Positions 1 through 12,060 are shown, counted from the stretch's first letter. The stretch: DNA of 64,000 bases from Typha latifolia (GCA_019914945.1 CM034103.1:6014001-6078000), one strand, 5' to 3'. The notes: generated by a model not told the origin, from the letters alone. Made by a program: numbers and translations.

Positions 1-4
1 CTCC

Positions 5-1090
5 ATGGACTTCATCGAAGGGCTGCCGGAGGTCCAACGACAATTGGTGGTGTTTGTTGTGGTGGATAGGCTGAGCAAATATGCTCATTTAATAGCATTG
101 TCTCACCCGTTTTCATCGAAAAAGGTTGCTGAAAGTTCTGTTCGGGAAGTGGCGCGCTTGCATGGGATGCCTAGGACAATTATGTCAGATCGGGATCGCA
201 TCTTCATCAGCGAGTTTTGGTCCGAATTCTTCAGATTGCGAGGGACTCGAATCAACCTTAGTTTAGCTTATCACCCCGAGATGGATGGACAAACCGAGGT
301 GGTGAATCACGGACTGGAACAATACTTGCGATGCTTTGTGGCGGACCGACTAAAGAATTGGGTCAAATTTCTTCCATGGGTCGAGTGGTCATACAATACC
401 GCTCATCACTCTAGCATCGGAATGACCCCCTTTGAGGTGGTTTTTGGGCGCATTCCCCCGATCTCGCGTACCTACGATAAACTCGTGGCGGGAGATAGAA
501 CCGAACTCGACTTGAAACTTGTCGATCGAGATGAAACATTGAGACGACTCAAGATTAACCTAGCAACAGCCCAAAACCGCATGAAGCAAACTTATGACAA
601 AGGCCGGCGTGAGCGGGAATTTGAGGTGGATCAATGGGTGTTCGTTCGAGCTCAAATGTACCAGCAATCCACATTGAGGCTAGTTTTGAACCAAAAGTTG
701 GGTTACAAGTACTATGGTCTGTACCGAGTGCTACAACGAATCGGTCTAGTAGCTTACCTGTTGGACTTACCTAAAGGAACCAGGATATATCTAGTCTTCC
801 ATGTATCGGCATTGAAATCCCAGATCGGGCCTAACCATGTGGTGGGTTCGGCCTTACCCGAACCAATAGAGGAAGATGGCCCCACTGAACCGGTTTGAGT
901 CTTAGGCCGCAAGAGAAGACACCATGGATCCAGATTGGAGACTACAGTGCTGATCGAGTGGCTGGGCAAACAAACTGATGAGTCTACATGGGAGCTAGAG
1001 TCAGATTCATGGATCGCTTCCCAAATTTCAAACCTTGAGGACAAGGTTGTGGAAGCATGGTGGATTGATACGATCCGGACTTCACTTTAG
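5..1090 (+). pseudogene. Ty3/gypsy pol 3' end: integrase core, C-terminal domain and chromodomain
   Basis: This is the end of a retrotransposon polyprotein that enters from the left edge. The DDE integrase core keeps its acidic residues: D in MDFIEGLP, D in SDRDRIF, and E in GQTEVVN. The phrase LEQYLRCFVADR is typical of Reina-like chromoviruses. After the core comes the integrase C-terminal domain (LVFHVSALK). A TGA at 896-898 interrupts the frame. The same frame then reads on to a TAG at 1088-1090 and encodes a chromodomain-like tail (VLIEWLGKQTDESTWELE), which normally guides integration into heterochromatin. The expected residue at the TGA is Arg (CGA), so it looks like CpG decay. The clade assignment is an inference; the integrase identity is firm. 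Confidence 0.9.
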
Positions 1091-1093
1091 GGG

Positions 1094-1560
1094 TGTCTTT
1101 ATTTCTTGCTTTAATATTTAATTCCTAAGAAAATAAGTTTTCTGTAGGTCGTGTTCGAACGCGGGTGGAGTGCGTTCGAATGCAGTTGTGAACGCAGTTG
1201 TGAACATGGTTGTGAAAGTGTGCATTGTGCGTTCGAATGCCGTGTTCAAACGAGCTGTGAATGCCTGCATCGCGTTCGCAAATCCAAAGAATTGGGAAAC
1301 AGGCGCGTTCGGTTGTGCGTTCGAATGCCTACATCGCATTCACAAATCCAGAGAAGAGCAAACTCTTTTCTGGGGCTACTACATATCAAAATTTCATGTC
1401 AATCCAATGGCGGCATCTTCCGGGATCTATTTCCAAAGTTCCGTGTCAGATCCAGTCCAGAACTGAGAATTGGAAGAGATCGAACCTTAGCCAAAATGGG
1501 AGATCGTATCAGCATGCCAGAGCATCACCGAAGCTTGCCATCACGTGAATCAACTCATTG
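1094..1560 (+). mobile_element. Partial 3' LTR of the gypsy element at 5-1090
   Basis: The sequence after the pol stop reads TTTAGGGG then TGTC, a short purine tract followed by a TG start, as expected at a polypurine tract/LTR border. The following ~250 bp carry many copies of the palindrome GCGTTCGAACGC and its CpG-decayed variants, starting at 1151. The same motif marks the LTRs at 9650-10810, 12075-12872 and 17697-19155. The distal LTR end is not recognisable and appears replaced by other repeat sequence near 1560-1600. Confidence 0.65.
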
Positions 1561-1599
1561 ATAAGTCTCCTTCTGGCTCCCGAGGTTAATTTGGGTTAA

Positions 1600-2035
1600 T
1601 AATTTTGTTAGTGCCTTCTCTCTTCCTTCTTCCTCATCATCGGCCTCATCAGGTGATTGGCCGACTAGCGGCTTCGTGCCTTCCCACGCCGATCCCAACA
1701 GCTTCAGCTCCACAAGGGGGAGTCATTGGCACCTTGCTTCGGGGCTCTTGTAGTATGGGCGATGGTGTGGGCCAACTCCATGGCCGCCAGCCATGGAGGA
1801 GCCTTTCCCCTCACCGCCGGCCACCTTAGTTGGTCACTCGTGCACTATGCACACTCCCCTCGACCCCCTCATCCTTCTAGCATGGGTCTTTCATTGATCT
1901 TTCTGGTGACTCATCAATCTGCTTTGCTCGTCGCCATTGAGCTCTCCCCTCCATGTCAATCGTGCTTCCTCACCGGTTGGCACCTCGTGTGCCTTTTCCC
2001 CCAGTAGAAGAGAAGTCTTAGCAGGTGAGTGGCCG
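1600..2035 (+). repeat. GC-rich fragment of the long-LTR family seen at 30761 and 59332
   Basis: The stretch around 1655-1740 (words such as GCGGCTTCGTGCC) matches the GC-rich part of the solo LTR near 31030-31110. It is taken as a broken piece of that LTR family. The open frames across it are compositional and no protein family is recognised. Confidence 0.5.
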
Positions 2036-2349
2036 ACTGTAGGGGTGAAAACAGGTCGGATTAAGTCCGACCCGACCCGCTATCCGATCCGGATCGGATC
2101 GGATATGGATAGGAAAATCCTATCCAATCCAGATTCGGATACGAATACGGATAGCCATTTACAAAAATATCCAGATTCGAATCCGGATATGAATAGCCTT
2201 TTAGAAAAAAAAATTTGGATTCAAATACGGATACTACTATAGTTGATTTTATCATATACGAATTTGGATAATGGATATTCGTTTACCCGCTTAATAAATA
2301 CCCAACTAAACCCTACCCTATATCTCTCATCTACTCACCATCTCCCCCA

Positions 2350-2770
2350 AATCTCCTCGATCCACATCGCCATCACTGCCTGCCACCTCCATTTAAAGTC
2401 CATCATCGCCATCACCGCCCTCCCTTATCCGGCCCTCCCTCGTCAAGCTTGGCTCTCCTCCACCGGCCTCACTCCATGGGTCCTCGATCCACATCGCCTT
2501 CACCGCCCTCACCGCTTGCCGCCTCTATCTAAAATCCATCATCGTCATCACCACCCTCCCTCCTCCGACCCTCCCTCATCGAGCTCGGCTCTCCTCCACC
2601 GGCCTCACTCCACGGGTCCTCGATCCACATCGCCATCACCGCCCTCACCGCCCGCCGTCTCCATCTAAAATCCATCATCACCATCACCGCCTCCCTCCTC
2701 CGGCCCTCCCTCGTCGAGCTCGGCCCTCCTCCACCACCACCGGCCCTCCCTCCACTCCATCGGTCAGGTA
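2350..2770 (+). repeat. ~130-bp GC-rich tandem repeat, three or more copies
   Basis: The word CCTCGATCCACATCG recurs near 2354, 2482 and 2618, spaced 128-136 bp, each time followed by CATCACCGCCCTC-type text and then by CTCCTCCACCGGCCTCACTCC. A fourth, partial unit ends near 2760. It lies in the 5' part of the hAT element, ahead of the inferred intron. Open frames here are by-products of the repeat. Confidence 0.8.
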
Positions 2771-3663
2771 CTATCATTCATAACCATTTTCTTTTTTACT
2801 ATCAGATGAATTGATTCATCTTTTTTATTATCACATGCAAAGATATGTTAATCAGGGATAGGATAAGCCGTAGAGACATTGTGCTCTCCTTTTGTTGCTC
2901 CTCGGGTTGACAACCTCATGGCCATGCCATCACATTGGGTACTTCACCTGCCCTTCTTTCCATAACCCTATAGACCTACCGACACATCCATAGCAACATA
3001 TGTGATGCATACATAGCAATAGATGTGATGCATATGACAATGCATAGTTGCGTATGATGATAATGTTTATGAAGTACATGCAGAGTGATGCTTTTGCATG
3101 CCAATATGGTAGTATGCCACTACCACCTACATCTTTAGCCTTGTTGTGTTAAAAACCTCCTCACTTTATGCATAAAATTAAGACCACTTTATTTTCTCCT
3201 CTCAGGGCTAGTTTGGTGCAATGAACTTGCCAACAACAATGCAGACTAAAACTTTTGACCAGAAAGAGAAGTTAATTTAATTAATTCATTTGTATTACAG
3301 TAAGAGCATAATTTGATTTTTCTTGGAAACCCTTGTCTATCTGTGCAATTATAAAATATTGTATTGCTGGAAGAGGAGAGATTTACTTCAAAAATATTTT
3401 ATATTGTTCCTTGTTGTCACATTATTACAGATAGAAGCCACGTTTTCATGACTCCTTGACTAAATTGCCTCTTTTTGCACATTTTGCAGCTAGTTTTTTT
3501 CTCTCCTCTCTTGTCTGATATTTTTGCAACTTGGAAGAATAATTAGTTTTCAAAAATTATTAGACATGTAAGAATATTTTTGTATTTAATGTATTCTCTC
3601 TTTTATGCTTTGACCTTTAATGTTTTAGCTGTAATTAATTTTAATATCCATGTTTAGGAGTCA

Positions 3664-5072
3664 ATGGCATCTACAAGTGCATCAGTTCAAGGTGACACCT
3701 CAAGTAGTGTTTTTAATGATGATAGCACAAAGAAGAAGAAGTTGACATCGGATGTCTAGAATAATTTTGAGAAAGTTGAAGAGACAAAAATAATTTATGG
3801 AAAAATAATTCGCAAGTACAAGGCAATATGTAAATCTTGTTGAAAGCAATTTAGTGGGGAAAGTTCTATGGGAACATCACACTTGAGGAGCCATTATAAA
3901 AACAAGCATAATAGAGATAGAGGGCAAATGGTACTCAATCTTACAAAAGTTGGAGAAGATGAAATGTTAGAGTCATACAAATATAATGAAGAAATAAGTC
4001 AAAGAAAACTTATCATGGCAATAGTAATGCATGAATATCATTTCTCTATTGTAGAGCATGAGTATTTTATTGACTTTATAAAATCTTTACGACCTGCTTT
4101 TCTAACAAAGTCACGGACTACTATTAAAATAGAGATCTTGGAACTACATGTTAAGCAGAAGAAGATTTTGTATGATATGTTTGCTTCACTTTCATGTTGT
4201 ATGAGTTCTACCATGGATCTCTGGACTTCTAGACAAAATAAAGGATATTTGTGTGTTATAATACATTTCATTGATGATGAATGGAGTATTCAGAAAAGAA
4301 TCATAAATTTTATGCATTTAGAAGGAAGACATATAGGGTCGAATCTCTGTCAAGCATTTCTAAAGAATATAATTGATTGGAATATTGACATGAAGCTCTT
4401 TTCATTAACTTTAGATAATGATCGGGCTAATGATGTTTGCGTTAGAGATGTGGTTACTCAGCTGAATGGACAACAAGCACTTGTTTATGATGGCATATTT
4501 TTTTCATGTTGATGTGCCACACATATTATTAATTTAGTTGTACAAGATGGTTTGAAAAAATAAATATGCAGTGGAGAATATTCGTCATATCATTATAATT
4601 CTAAAATATTCACTTTTGCAATAGGAGGAGTTTCTCAAAAGAGCAAGAGAATATAATTTAGATACAAATAAGTCTCTTTCAATTGATGTATCTACAAGAT
4701 GGAATTCTACCTATTTGATGATTAAAGATGCTATATATTATAGCAATGCATTTAAGAGACTTTATTATGCTGATCCAATTAAATTTGTTGCATATCCAAC
4801 AAATGAGCAATGGGAGAAAGCAGTAGTGTTATGCAAATGTTTGAAAACATTCCATACGATAACTGAATTGCTTTCATGAACTTCATATCCGATAGCTAAC
4901 TTGTTTTTCAAAGAATTTTGTGCTATTCAGTTGCAAATTAAAGAATGGTGCAAAAGTTTTGATGAAACTTGTTCTTTCTATGGCAACATCAATGTAAGAT
5001 AAATTTGATAAATATTAGAAGCAATGCAATCTTATACTAGCAGTAGCTTTATTTTTGGATCCATGGCCCACA
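3664..5072 (+). pseudogene. hAT transposase (BED zinc finger, RICESLEEPER-like), broken
   Basis: Translation from ATG 3664 gives a Ser/Thr-rich N-terminus, then a BED finger (CKSC, then HLRSHYKNKH) around 3831-3910. The hAT core follows, with STMDLWTSRQNKGY, LTLDNDRANDV, HIINLVVQDGL and TRWNSTYLM in the family's normal order. In-frame stops include a TAG near 3757 (where plant relatives usually have Trp), a TGA at 3841 inside the BED finger and a TGA near 4511. At least one frameshift lies beyond 4500; the ends of the homology (KFDKY, then LILAVALFLDPW) are in another frame. The C-terminal dimerisation region is missing. The protein would have acted in the nucleus to excise hAT elements, but this copy cannot be functional. 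Confidence 0.88.
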
Positions 5073-5075
5073 CTT

Positions 5076-6793
5076 ATAGAGAGCCTATCATTTGGCCTAG
5101 TGGGCTGTGGATAGGCTCCCACTTCCTCAACATTAATGCTGACTAGGCCTTGAGCCCAGTCTAGCCTATGAATCCTAAGCTAGCCCTTAGTCTTTTAACA
5201 TTTTTTTATAAATTTATGTTAGCTACCTTTCTAGATATTTCTCAATCATGTTATTAACCTAATTTAGGATAATACCTAATTAAATTAGGCATTTGAATTT
5301 ATTAATTATTTCAATTTTCTTTCAGATTGCAAATGTGGATAATTCTAATTTTACCACCATTTTTAATTAATACAAAATAATATATTAATAGAGAAGGATA
5401 AATGCAAGACCAAGTCACCTACTCGGACCTAGAAAATTAAACTTAATTTATACAACAAGGTAGTTAGTTCTATAAGTTCATCATTCTTATGTTTGTTTTA
5501 CCTTATAAATTATTAGACTTATTACTATGTGAGGAGGATCTCAAAATTCAGGAGGAGCTGACTGATTAGGAGAGTGATACAGATTCTAGAGATATTTCAG
5601 ACGAGTTAGATCCTATATTAGTCTACGAATAATATTTACATATGTCATTTCGTACTTGCATTAATTACTGCTTATCGCTTATGTATAATAGACCCCATGC
5701 TTAATTATAAAACATGTTACCTTGATGATTATGTTATAATAAATAATAGAAGACATAGCACCACATGCACGTATCATTATTATTCTAGTCCCAACTAGGC
5801 AGTGCCCCTCTTACCTACTCAACCCGAGGTTAAGGGTAGAGTGTATTATATAATATTATATTAGCGGTCTACACCTGAGGTCGTTGGCTAGTGAAGCATT
5901 CAAGTGATTACACTGCGCTGGATGGAGACTAGTCTAGAATGATATAAATAAGATGATTGAGAGGTAGGATTATAGTTCTAGCAATACCCGGGGACGCAGG
6001 GTCAGGGCATCTATTGAGTTGTGAGCTCTTACTCTCTATACGCGATGATTTTGCTCTATGCGATGATTCAACTATAAGTAATGATTATGCTCTATGTGAT
6101 AATTTACTAAAGCGGTGATGATGGGCCTACGACTGGGGTCCTTAGTCTGATGGCCATAAACAACCGGTCATATGCAGCGTCGCTCGGCATGTATGGGTGA
6201 TAATACAGCTAGATGACTAGTCTCCCCCTCGTTACTATGTTGTTTTGAGAAATATGACATTATTGACATAGCTACTATGTGAATTTTGATATATATTGAG
6301 TTATGATGATAAAAATTTATTGAAAATTGTATTGGATACATTTACTTGATATGTTGATAATTATGGTTATGCATTTCTATTTATCATGCAAAATAATATT
6401 GATAGATTACTATTGGATTATACTTGTTGGGCCCTGTGCTCACTGTCATTTTGGTGGAACTATTTTAGAGCTAATTACAAAAGACACAGATATCGAGGAG
6501 TAGCGGATTCTTTTTCCTATTAGCATTGTTTATTTTATTATTCCTAGTTGGACTTTAGCCCCTACGAGGGTTTTATGCTTTAAATTTGTGTATGGACTTG
6601 TATCCCTAGAGGCTTATTGAGGTCTCTGATAATTGCAACTTTGGATTATTTGCTTGGATCATTTGCTTGGATTATTATGTGTTTCTAGACTTATCTCAGA
6701 TACCTTGGGACATTATTACACTCACAGGTCATGTGAGAATCAAGTGGATCTCCCTACGTGAGGAACACGTGATTTTTGGAAGTGGGTGTTTCA
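5076..6793 (+). mobile_element. 5'-truncated long LTR (same family as 30761 and 59332)
   Basis: From about 5770 the sequence parallels 60690-61905: the tracts GTCTACACCTGAGGTCG, GACGCAGG and GATGATGGGCCTACGACTGGGGTCC occur in the same order. The 3' end, GGGTGTTTCA at 6793, is identical to the end of the solo LTR at 61905. The 5' part is missing or diverged where it abuts the hAT relic. No protein-coding content was seen. Confidence 0.7.

Positions 6794-6858
<65 letters not shown>
6794..6858. repeat. (CT)n microsatellite
   Basis: A nearly pure CT dinucleotide run starts directly at the end of the truncated LTR. The open frames that cross it (Leu/Ser repeats) are not genes. Confidence 0.95.
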
Positions 6859-6859
<1 letters not shown>

Positions 6860-6861
<2 letters not shown>

Positions 6862-9068
6862 TGGGCTCAGGCTCGTCGGAGCCAAGCCGCCGACAAGAGG
6901 CCGACCGCTGGCTGGCTAGTAACAGTCGAGCCCCTCCCCACTGGCCTAGCGCACCTCCTTCCCTTCTTTTTCTCTTCTCTTCTTCTTCTTCTTCTTCTCC
7001 TTTCTTGGCTTCTTCTGTTTCTGCAGGTAGTGCTGGGCACTGGTGGCATTGTTTTTATTATTTATTTTATTTTATTTTTATTTATTTATTTAGTTAAGTA
7101 TTACTTTCTTAATTAATGTAGATAAATTATTTAGACATTAATTATTTTCATAATAATATATATTCTTCAACATGATGATTATTAATTATAATTAGTATAA
7201 TTAATGATTAATTGTGTTATAAACTATTACGCATAAATATAGGTAATACTTATATTTATTTATTTATATTTCTATTAGATTAATAGATAATTTTCTAAAT
7301 TATAATTATTAGATTTATGTACTAATATTCATAATATATTCATTTTAATTAAATTTAACAATTTATTATATACTATTGTGTAGAACAAGATACTAGTCTT
7401 ATTAATTTATTTATTTATTATTTTGCATAATTAAGCAAATATTATATAATTTCTGATTAATCAAGATCGAGTAAGAATTATAAAATTTATTATAAAATGA
7501 TCTTGTCTATACTTATGTCTTATTTATAATTATTTAGCTTTTATTTTATAATTATATATTTAGAATATTTTAAATAAAAAGAAACAAATCTTTCTCATGT
7601 TATAACTAACATTTTATGATAATAGTATGTTATAGTATTGAATCGTACCTATAATGTGGATCTGGTTATGTACAAAATAAAAGAATTAATTCTAAACCAA
7701 ATTAACATTTATATTCTATTTGAACTAATTCTAATTGGATAAACAAATAACTAATGTGACTTAAATATTTTCAGACTTCGGACCCCCTTATTTGAGACTC
7801 CCTGGACCTTGTTAACGATGAGTTATCACTCGATTGATTGACGTATATGAAGAATACATGGTTTGTGTCTTCTGATCTAAAGTGAGTAATCTTATCTCTT
7901 AGATGCCTTTCTCACCTGCCGTTCGCTAGGGCATGTGTGTGGCAAGTTACCCTCATATGATTTCTATTAACTGGTAGGGTACCCGATTTGGATGGATTTT
8001 GATATACCTTTAGCGTACGGCAGGGTATGACTATGACTGAGATACCTCTAGCGTATGGCAAGGTATGCTTTGAGCCTATATGCAAGATGTTGAGATCGGG
8101 TACCAAGTGTTGACTTTGCATAGTGGTCTAGTTAGATGATATTATACCGAGATGTTGATGATGATCGTGATGTTGAAAACTGCATATGATTTTATTATCC
8201 TGATAAACCTGATTATCGAGTGGTCAATATGCATCATATGTGGTTGCATTTAATATCATATTATGGTTATGGTCGGCATGCATCACATATGTTATATTAA
8301 GAGAGAGATAAGATGATGGTATGACATGAAGATTTATTTATACATTATTGAGAATTATATACTTTGATCAGTTATGACATGAAATCTATATTTTATTTAT
8401 ATATTATTGAGGATACAATCATATACTCGTTCATGACATGATGCTCATATGTGATTCATATTATCTAGTACAAGATTTACTCTTTGTTTGGCATCACTAA
8501 TTTGGGGTAAGGTCTATTCACTAAGCCTTTTGTTCATGACTTTCTTTGTTTCTTTTCTAAACCACGTAATAGCGACTTGAGGTACTCTGAGAAGATATTT
8601 CTAGAATGATGAGGTGAGTTATTGGTGCGAGACAGTATAGATGATAATTCATATAGAAATTGAGTTGTATTGTTGTTTATTATATTTGTACTTTATTGTA
8701 CGAGAGGATGATTTGTATAATATAGGTCAGATTATGTTATACTCAAGTGTTAGTAGTTATAAGTTGTATCTTGATGGTTTGTCGTAGCCTGTGTGAGCCC
8801 TACTAGATTATGTAGTGGTCCAGTGTATATTATTGTGAACTTGGATATTCATATGTTAACAAGTTTATATGATTGATAGTATGATTTATTTGATAATGGA
8901 TTATGTGAGTATGGATATGCTAGTAGGTTTTATTTCATAATATCATAATAATATAGGCACAGGAGTGTATCTATATGTGACGGGCCTCGCCTGACCTGTT
9001 GCGTATGTCGCATGTGCCGTGTGGGCGCGTGGGCATGGATGTGCCCGTGCCGAGCGGGGGACGTTACA
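6860..9068 (+). mobile_element. Degenerate LTR-like sequence ending in GACGTTACA
   Basis: It begins with a GC-rich patch (6865-7040), passes through a very AT-rich stretch (7060-7760) and ends GGGGGACGTTACA at 9068, a typical Ty3/gypsy LTR 3' end. The start was not found and no coding homology was seen. The call rests on the terminal sequence and its resemblance in layout to the long LTRs elsewhere in the window. Confidence 0.4.
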
Positions 9069-9339
9069 GGCACCTACCTTATTTACTTTGAAAGAGAAAG
9101 GGATTTATGGAGGGTGTGAAGTAGCTCAACTTAGTCATACAATCATGTAATCATGTTGGAGGCCAAAACAAAATGTGTATACATAATGTATAATATATCA
9201 TAATACGGTAAAACTCTCTTACAGAGAAATTTGCATATGACACCCTATCTTTTAATAAAATTACGGTTTACACTCTATATTTTGACTATATACAAATTGG
9301 GCCGTATAATTTAGCGAATATGTATAGCAACATGATATG

Positions 9340-9905
9340 AATCAGACCAAGGAGGGATGGGGTTGGTTATTTGGAATGAAGGGGGATCTTGATGGTGATG
9401 GAAGGGAAGGGTGAAAATGATACGTGGAGATGGATACTTGCGATTAGATAGGGAAATAGGATGAAGGGAAGAAAAAGGTCGCTCCTAGAAGAAGTAGGGC
9501 TGCGACAGACGAGGAGAAGGATCTAACCAATGAAGGTTAGGGGATGATAAGAAGTTAGGGCAAGAAGGAAGAAGAGAAAGAGAGAGAGAAAGAGATAGAG
9601 AGAGATAGGAGAAGAAAATATGATTTCATAATATGACCCAACTAGGGTGCACTCCACAATACTTAGAGGCTATCCCTTGGACTCAAACAATAGAAAAAAA
9701 ACTAAAACTAAAGTGTTCTTGCTGCGGTGTGTTCGAACTCGCCCAAGGCCGTTCAAACGCAAATTTTCCGTTCTTTGTCTTTGCAAACGCATGCAGGCAT
9801 TCAAACAGACATGTTCGATCAGGCTCAAGGCCATTTGAATGCACAAATCCCAATTTCCGTATTTGTGAACGTGATGTGTTCTTGTACCAAAGATAGGCTA
9901 CGCAA
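9340..9905 (-). mobile_element. LTR fragment with TTCGAA palindromes
   Basis: Purine-rich text (9340-9620) followed by palindrome variants at 9728-9880 parallels the order in the gypsy LTR at 12075-12872, so the orientation is taken as minus. Ends are not resolvable. Confidence 0.5.
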
Positions 9906-10810
9906 CGATTCCTTTAAGATCTAGATGTATTACAGGAATCAGTTCGTGCAACTGTGGAAAAATATTCGTCAAATATCCGGTAGTTAGAAAATTACGAAAC
10001 CAAGTGGATTAGATTCGTAACTTCCTGATCTACAACTTTCGTATTCATATTCTTTGTAGATTCGAACTTCAACTGGGACGAAAACACAAAAGAACATGAG
10101 TGATGGTGGTGGTGACGGGTGGAGTGGATGTTAAGGTTATGGATGGGTATGGAGATGAAAGTGGATGGTGGATGTGGTTAAGGGATATAGACGAAGGGAA
10201 CGAAGTGGTCGAGATCCCAAAGAAAATGGGTGACTCAACAGACAAGGGAGGTTAGAATTAGGAGAAATCTTGCCAAATGTAAAGCGGGTAGGATGGTGAA
10301 GAGGGAGGAGGGAGAGAGTCAAAAGAGAAGATAGGAGGCAAGAAATCAATAATCCCATAGCCTAATAAATTTGGCTGCCATCCACATATTTATTGGGGCT
10401 AGTCAACAAGTCCTAAAACAATAAGTAACCATAATTCTAGAGAATTCCCGCCGATCGCGTTCGAACGCACAAAACGTTCTCTGTATGTGTGAATGTGAAG
10501 CAGGCGTTCGAACTCGCCCGACCGCGTTCAAACGCACAATATGCGTTCTTTGTATTTGGAAACCTGATGCAGACATTTACAAGGGCGCTCGAATGCGACC
10601 TATAGGAATTTTATTTTAATAAAAATAAACAACTAATGCAATAAGAAAAAATCCTAATTAAGTGTATCAAAACGCCTGTAGGCGTTCGCATAGTGCGTTT
10701 GAACACGGTCCCAGTTGTTCGGACGCCTCCCGACAAAAAGCTTTATTTTCTTCCAAAACAAATTTATTTCTCATGATACAACTTGATCCATCTCTAGTTG
10801 TATCACAGCA
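9906..10810 (-). mobile_element. LTR of the TTCGAA-palindrome gypsy family (solo or truncated)
   Basis: The sequence at 9915-10095 is homologous to the reverse complement of 48185-48370. The palindrome cluster at 10456-10700 includes an exact GCGTTCGAACGC. The right end, CTAGTTGTATCACAGCA, parallels the LTR end CTAGTTGAATCATAACA at 12872. The left border is lost against the neighbouring fragment. No internal domain adjoins it. Confidence 0.6.
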
Positions 10811-10834
10811 CTCTATTATTAGATCTGTTTGCTA

Positions 10835-10862
10835 AACTTAACCAAACTTCTTTGGTTAAGTT
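10835..10862. other. Perfect 12-bp hairpin
   Basis: AACTTAACCAAA and its reverse complement flank a CTTC loop. It lies just outside the LTR end at 10810. No terminator or miRNA context is evident. Confidence 0.7.
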
Positions 10863-11192
10863 AACTATACCAAGAAGATTACGAAAATATCTTCAGCCAA
10901 GTTATACTTACCCAACCTATACTAACTTATCCTAACCCAAATAAATCTAACCAAACTAAAACCAACTCAACTAAACCCATCCTATAATAAAGGCATTTTA
11001 GTCATTTAAAAATAAAATATCTCTAATTAATGAAATAATCTCACAATACTAGTTTAAACCTAATCCGGGGTGTTTTTTACACATATTCACTAAATCATAA
11101 GGCTTGATTTATAAATTATAAAAAATGTAGGGCATAAACCCTAATTTTATTAAAAGAGAGGGTGTTATATGCAAATTTTCCTATAAAATAAT

Positions 11193-12060
11193 TATCAAAA
11201 TCTTCATATCCAGCAGCCCCAAACCTTTTCATATTGCCTCTTGTAAGGTCTGCCCATGACCCAAGTAGCTCATTCCTTGTTGGTGCCCTGGTGCCAATGA
11301 AGGGCTAGCCCTTCAAAATAGAAGCTTGCTAGCATCACCTTGGTGTCTTCTAGTGTTCTTTGGAACTTAAAAAATTAATGGGCCTTGTATATCCAATCAA
11401 AAGGATCGCCACTTTAAAATTTGGGAAAATCAAGACGTACCGATCGACCCCGTACACTGAAGTCATTGTTAGGGTCGTAGCCTTGACCCGGCCTAGCCGA
11501 GGGAGGGGGTTGTTGCTACCGATATGCATCCCTTCTCCACTGCATGAAATCACGCTAGTGTTTCACCTCGTCATACTCCACCCACTCCTCATCATCTTTA
11601 TGTAAAGTTTGCACCCAAGCCCTGGGATTCTCCTCAGGTTGCACTAGTTTCGGGTTAGCGGGGGCTTCTCGCGCCATGGGGTGTGGAAGAAGTAGCTCGT
11701 TGTTGTGGACGACCTGTCCGACGGTAGGGCTAGCTGGACCCGATGGTTGATGCCAATGTGTTGAGGCCTCGCCGCGTTCCAACATCAATCCATGAATCAT
11801 TTCGTGAGTTGCACGGTGGTCTTCCTTGTTCTCATCACTAACCTTTCTAAGATCATGTTGGTCGGTGCTAAGGCAGCCATCAATGCGGACGCAAGGCCTT
11901 CTATAGTCATTGGACTTTTCGAGGAAAGATCCATTCTTCGTGCTTCACGCCTTGGGGTTTCAATGTTTGTGTCTTCCTTCATTACATTTAGATCTTCCAT
12001 TTGCCTTCTAGCAACCATCGCTCAAGTCCTCATCATCAATTGTACGTCTAAGGTCAGCCT
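11193..12060 (-). pseudogene. gag remnant of a second gypsy element
   Basis: It is read leftwards from the primer site at 12061-12073. Minus-strand text encodes a gag N-terminus (MVARRQMEDLNVMKEDTN, then PMTIEGLASALMAALAPTN) and then GPASPTVGQVVHNNELL, the same order as the gag of the neighbouring element at 17000-17680. The frame breaks near 11797 and again before 11555. The region ends where gag homology meets the inverted repeat at 11183. The rest of this element is absent from the window. Confidence 0.75.

Larger units (their letters stand above)
2041..5072 (+). mobile_element. hAT-type DNA transposon, 3'-truncated
   Basis: The left end reads TAGGGGTGAAAAC, a hAT-like terminus, followed by subterminal sequence rich in GGAT/ATCC words (2060-2290) of the kind often found near hAT ends. 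A ~130-bp GC-rich tandem repeat follows (2350-2770), then a probable 5'UTR intron (donor CAG/GTAC near 2766, acceptor TTTAG/GAG near 3656), then the transposase relic. Homology stops abruptly near 5072 and no right-hand inverted repeat was found, so the 3' end is lost. The intron and left terminus are inferences from sequence pattern. Confidence 0.6.
9221..11183. mobile_element. Element bounded by ~83-bp terminal inverted repeats, with nested LTR pieces
   Basis: 9221-9303 matches the reverse complement of 11101-11183 at roughly 80% over 83 bp, for example AATTTGCATAT(G/A)ACACCCT and CTTTTAATAAAATTA. Long imperfect inverted repeats at both ends suggest a Mutator-like or similar non-autonomous element. 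The interior holds LTR fragments with the TTCGAA palindrome (9340-10810). I could not see a clear target-site duplication. No transposase was recognised. Confidence 0.55.

Noticed and set aside
754..1044. Minus-strand 96-codon frame
   Set aside because: Antisense shadow of the gypsy integrase/chromodomain.
6667..7116. 149-codon frame with a Leu/Ser run
   Set aside because: Driven by the (CT)n microsatellite next to an LTR end.
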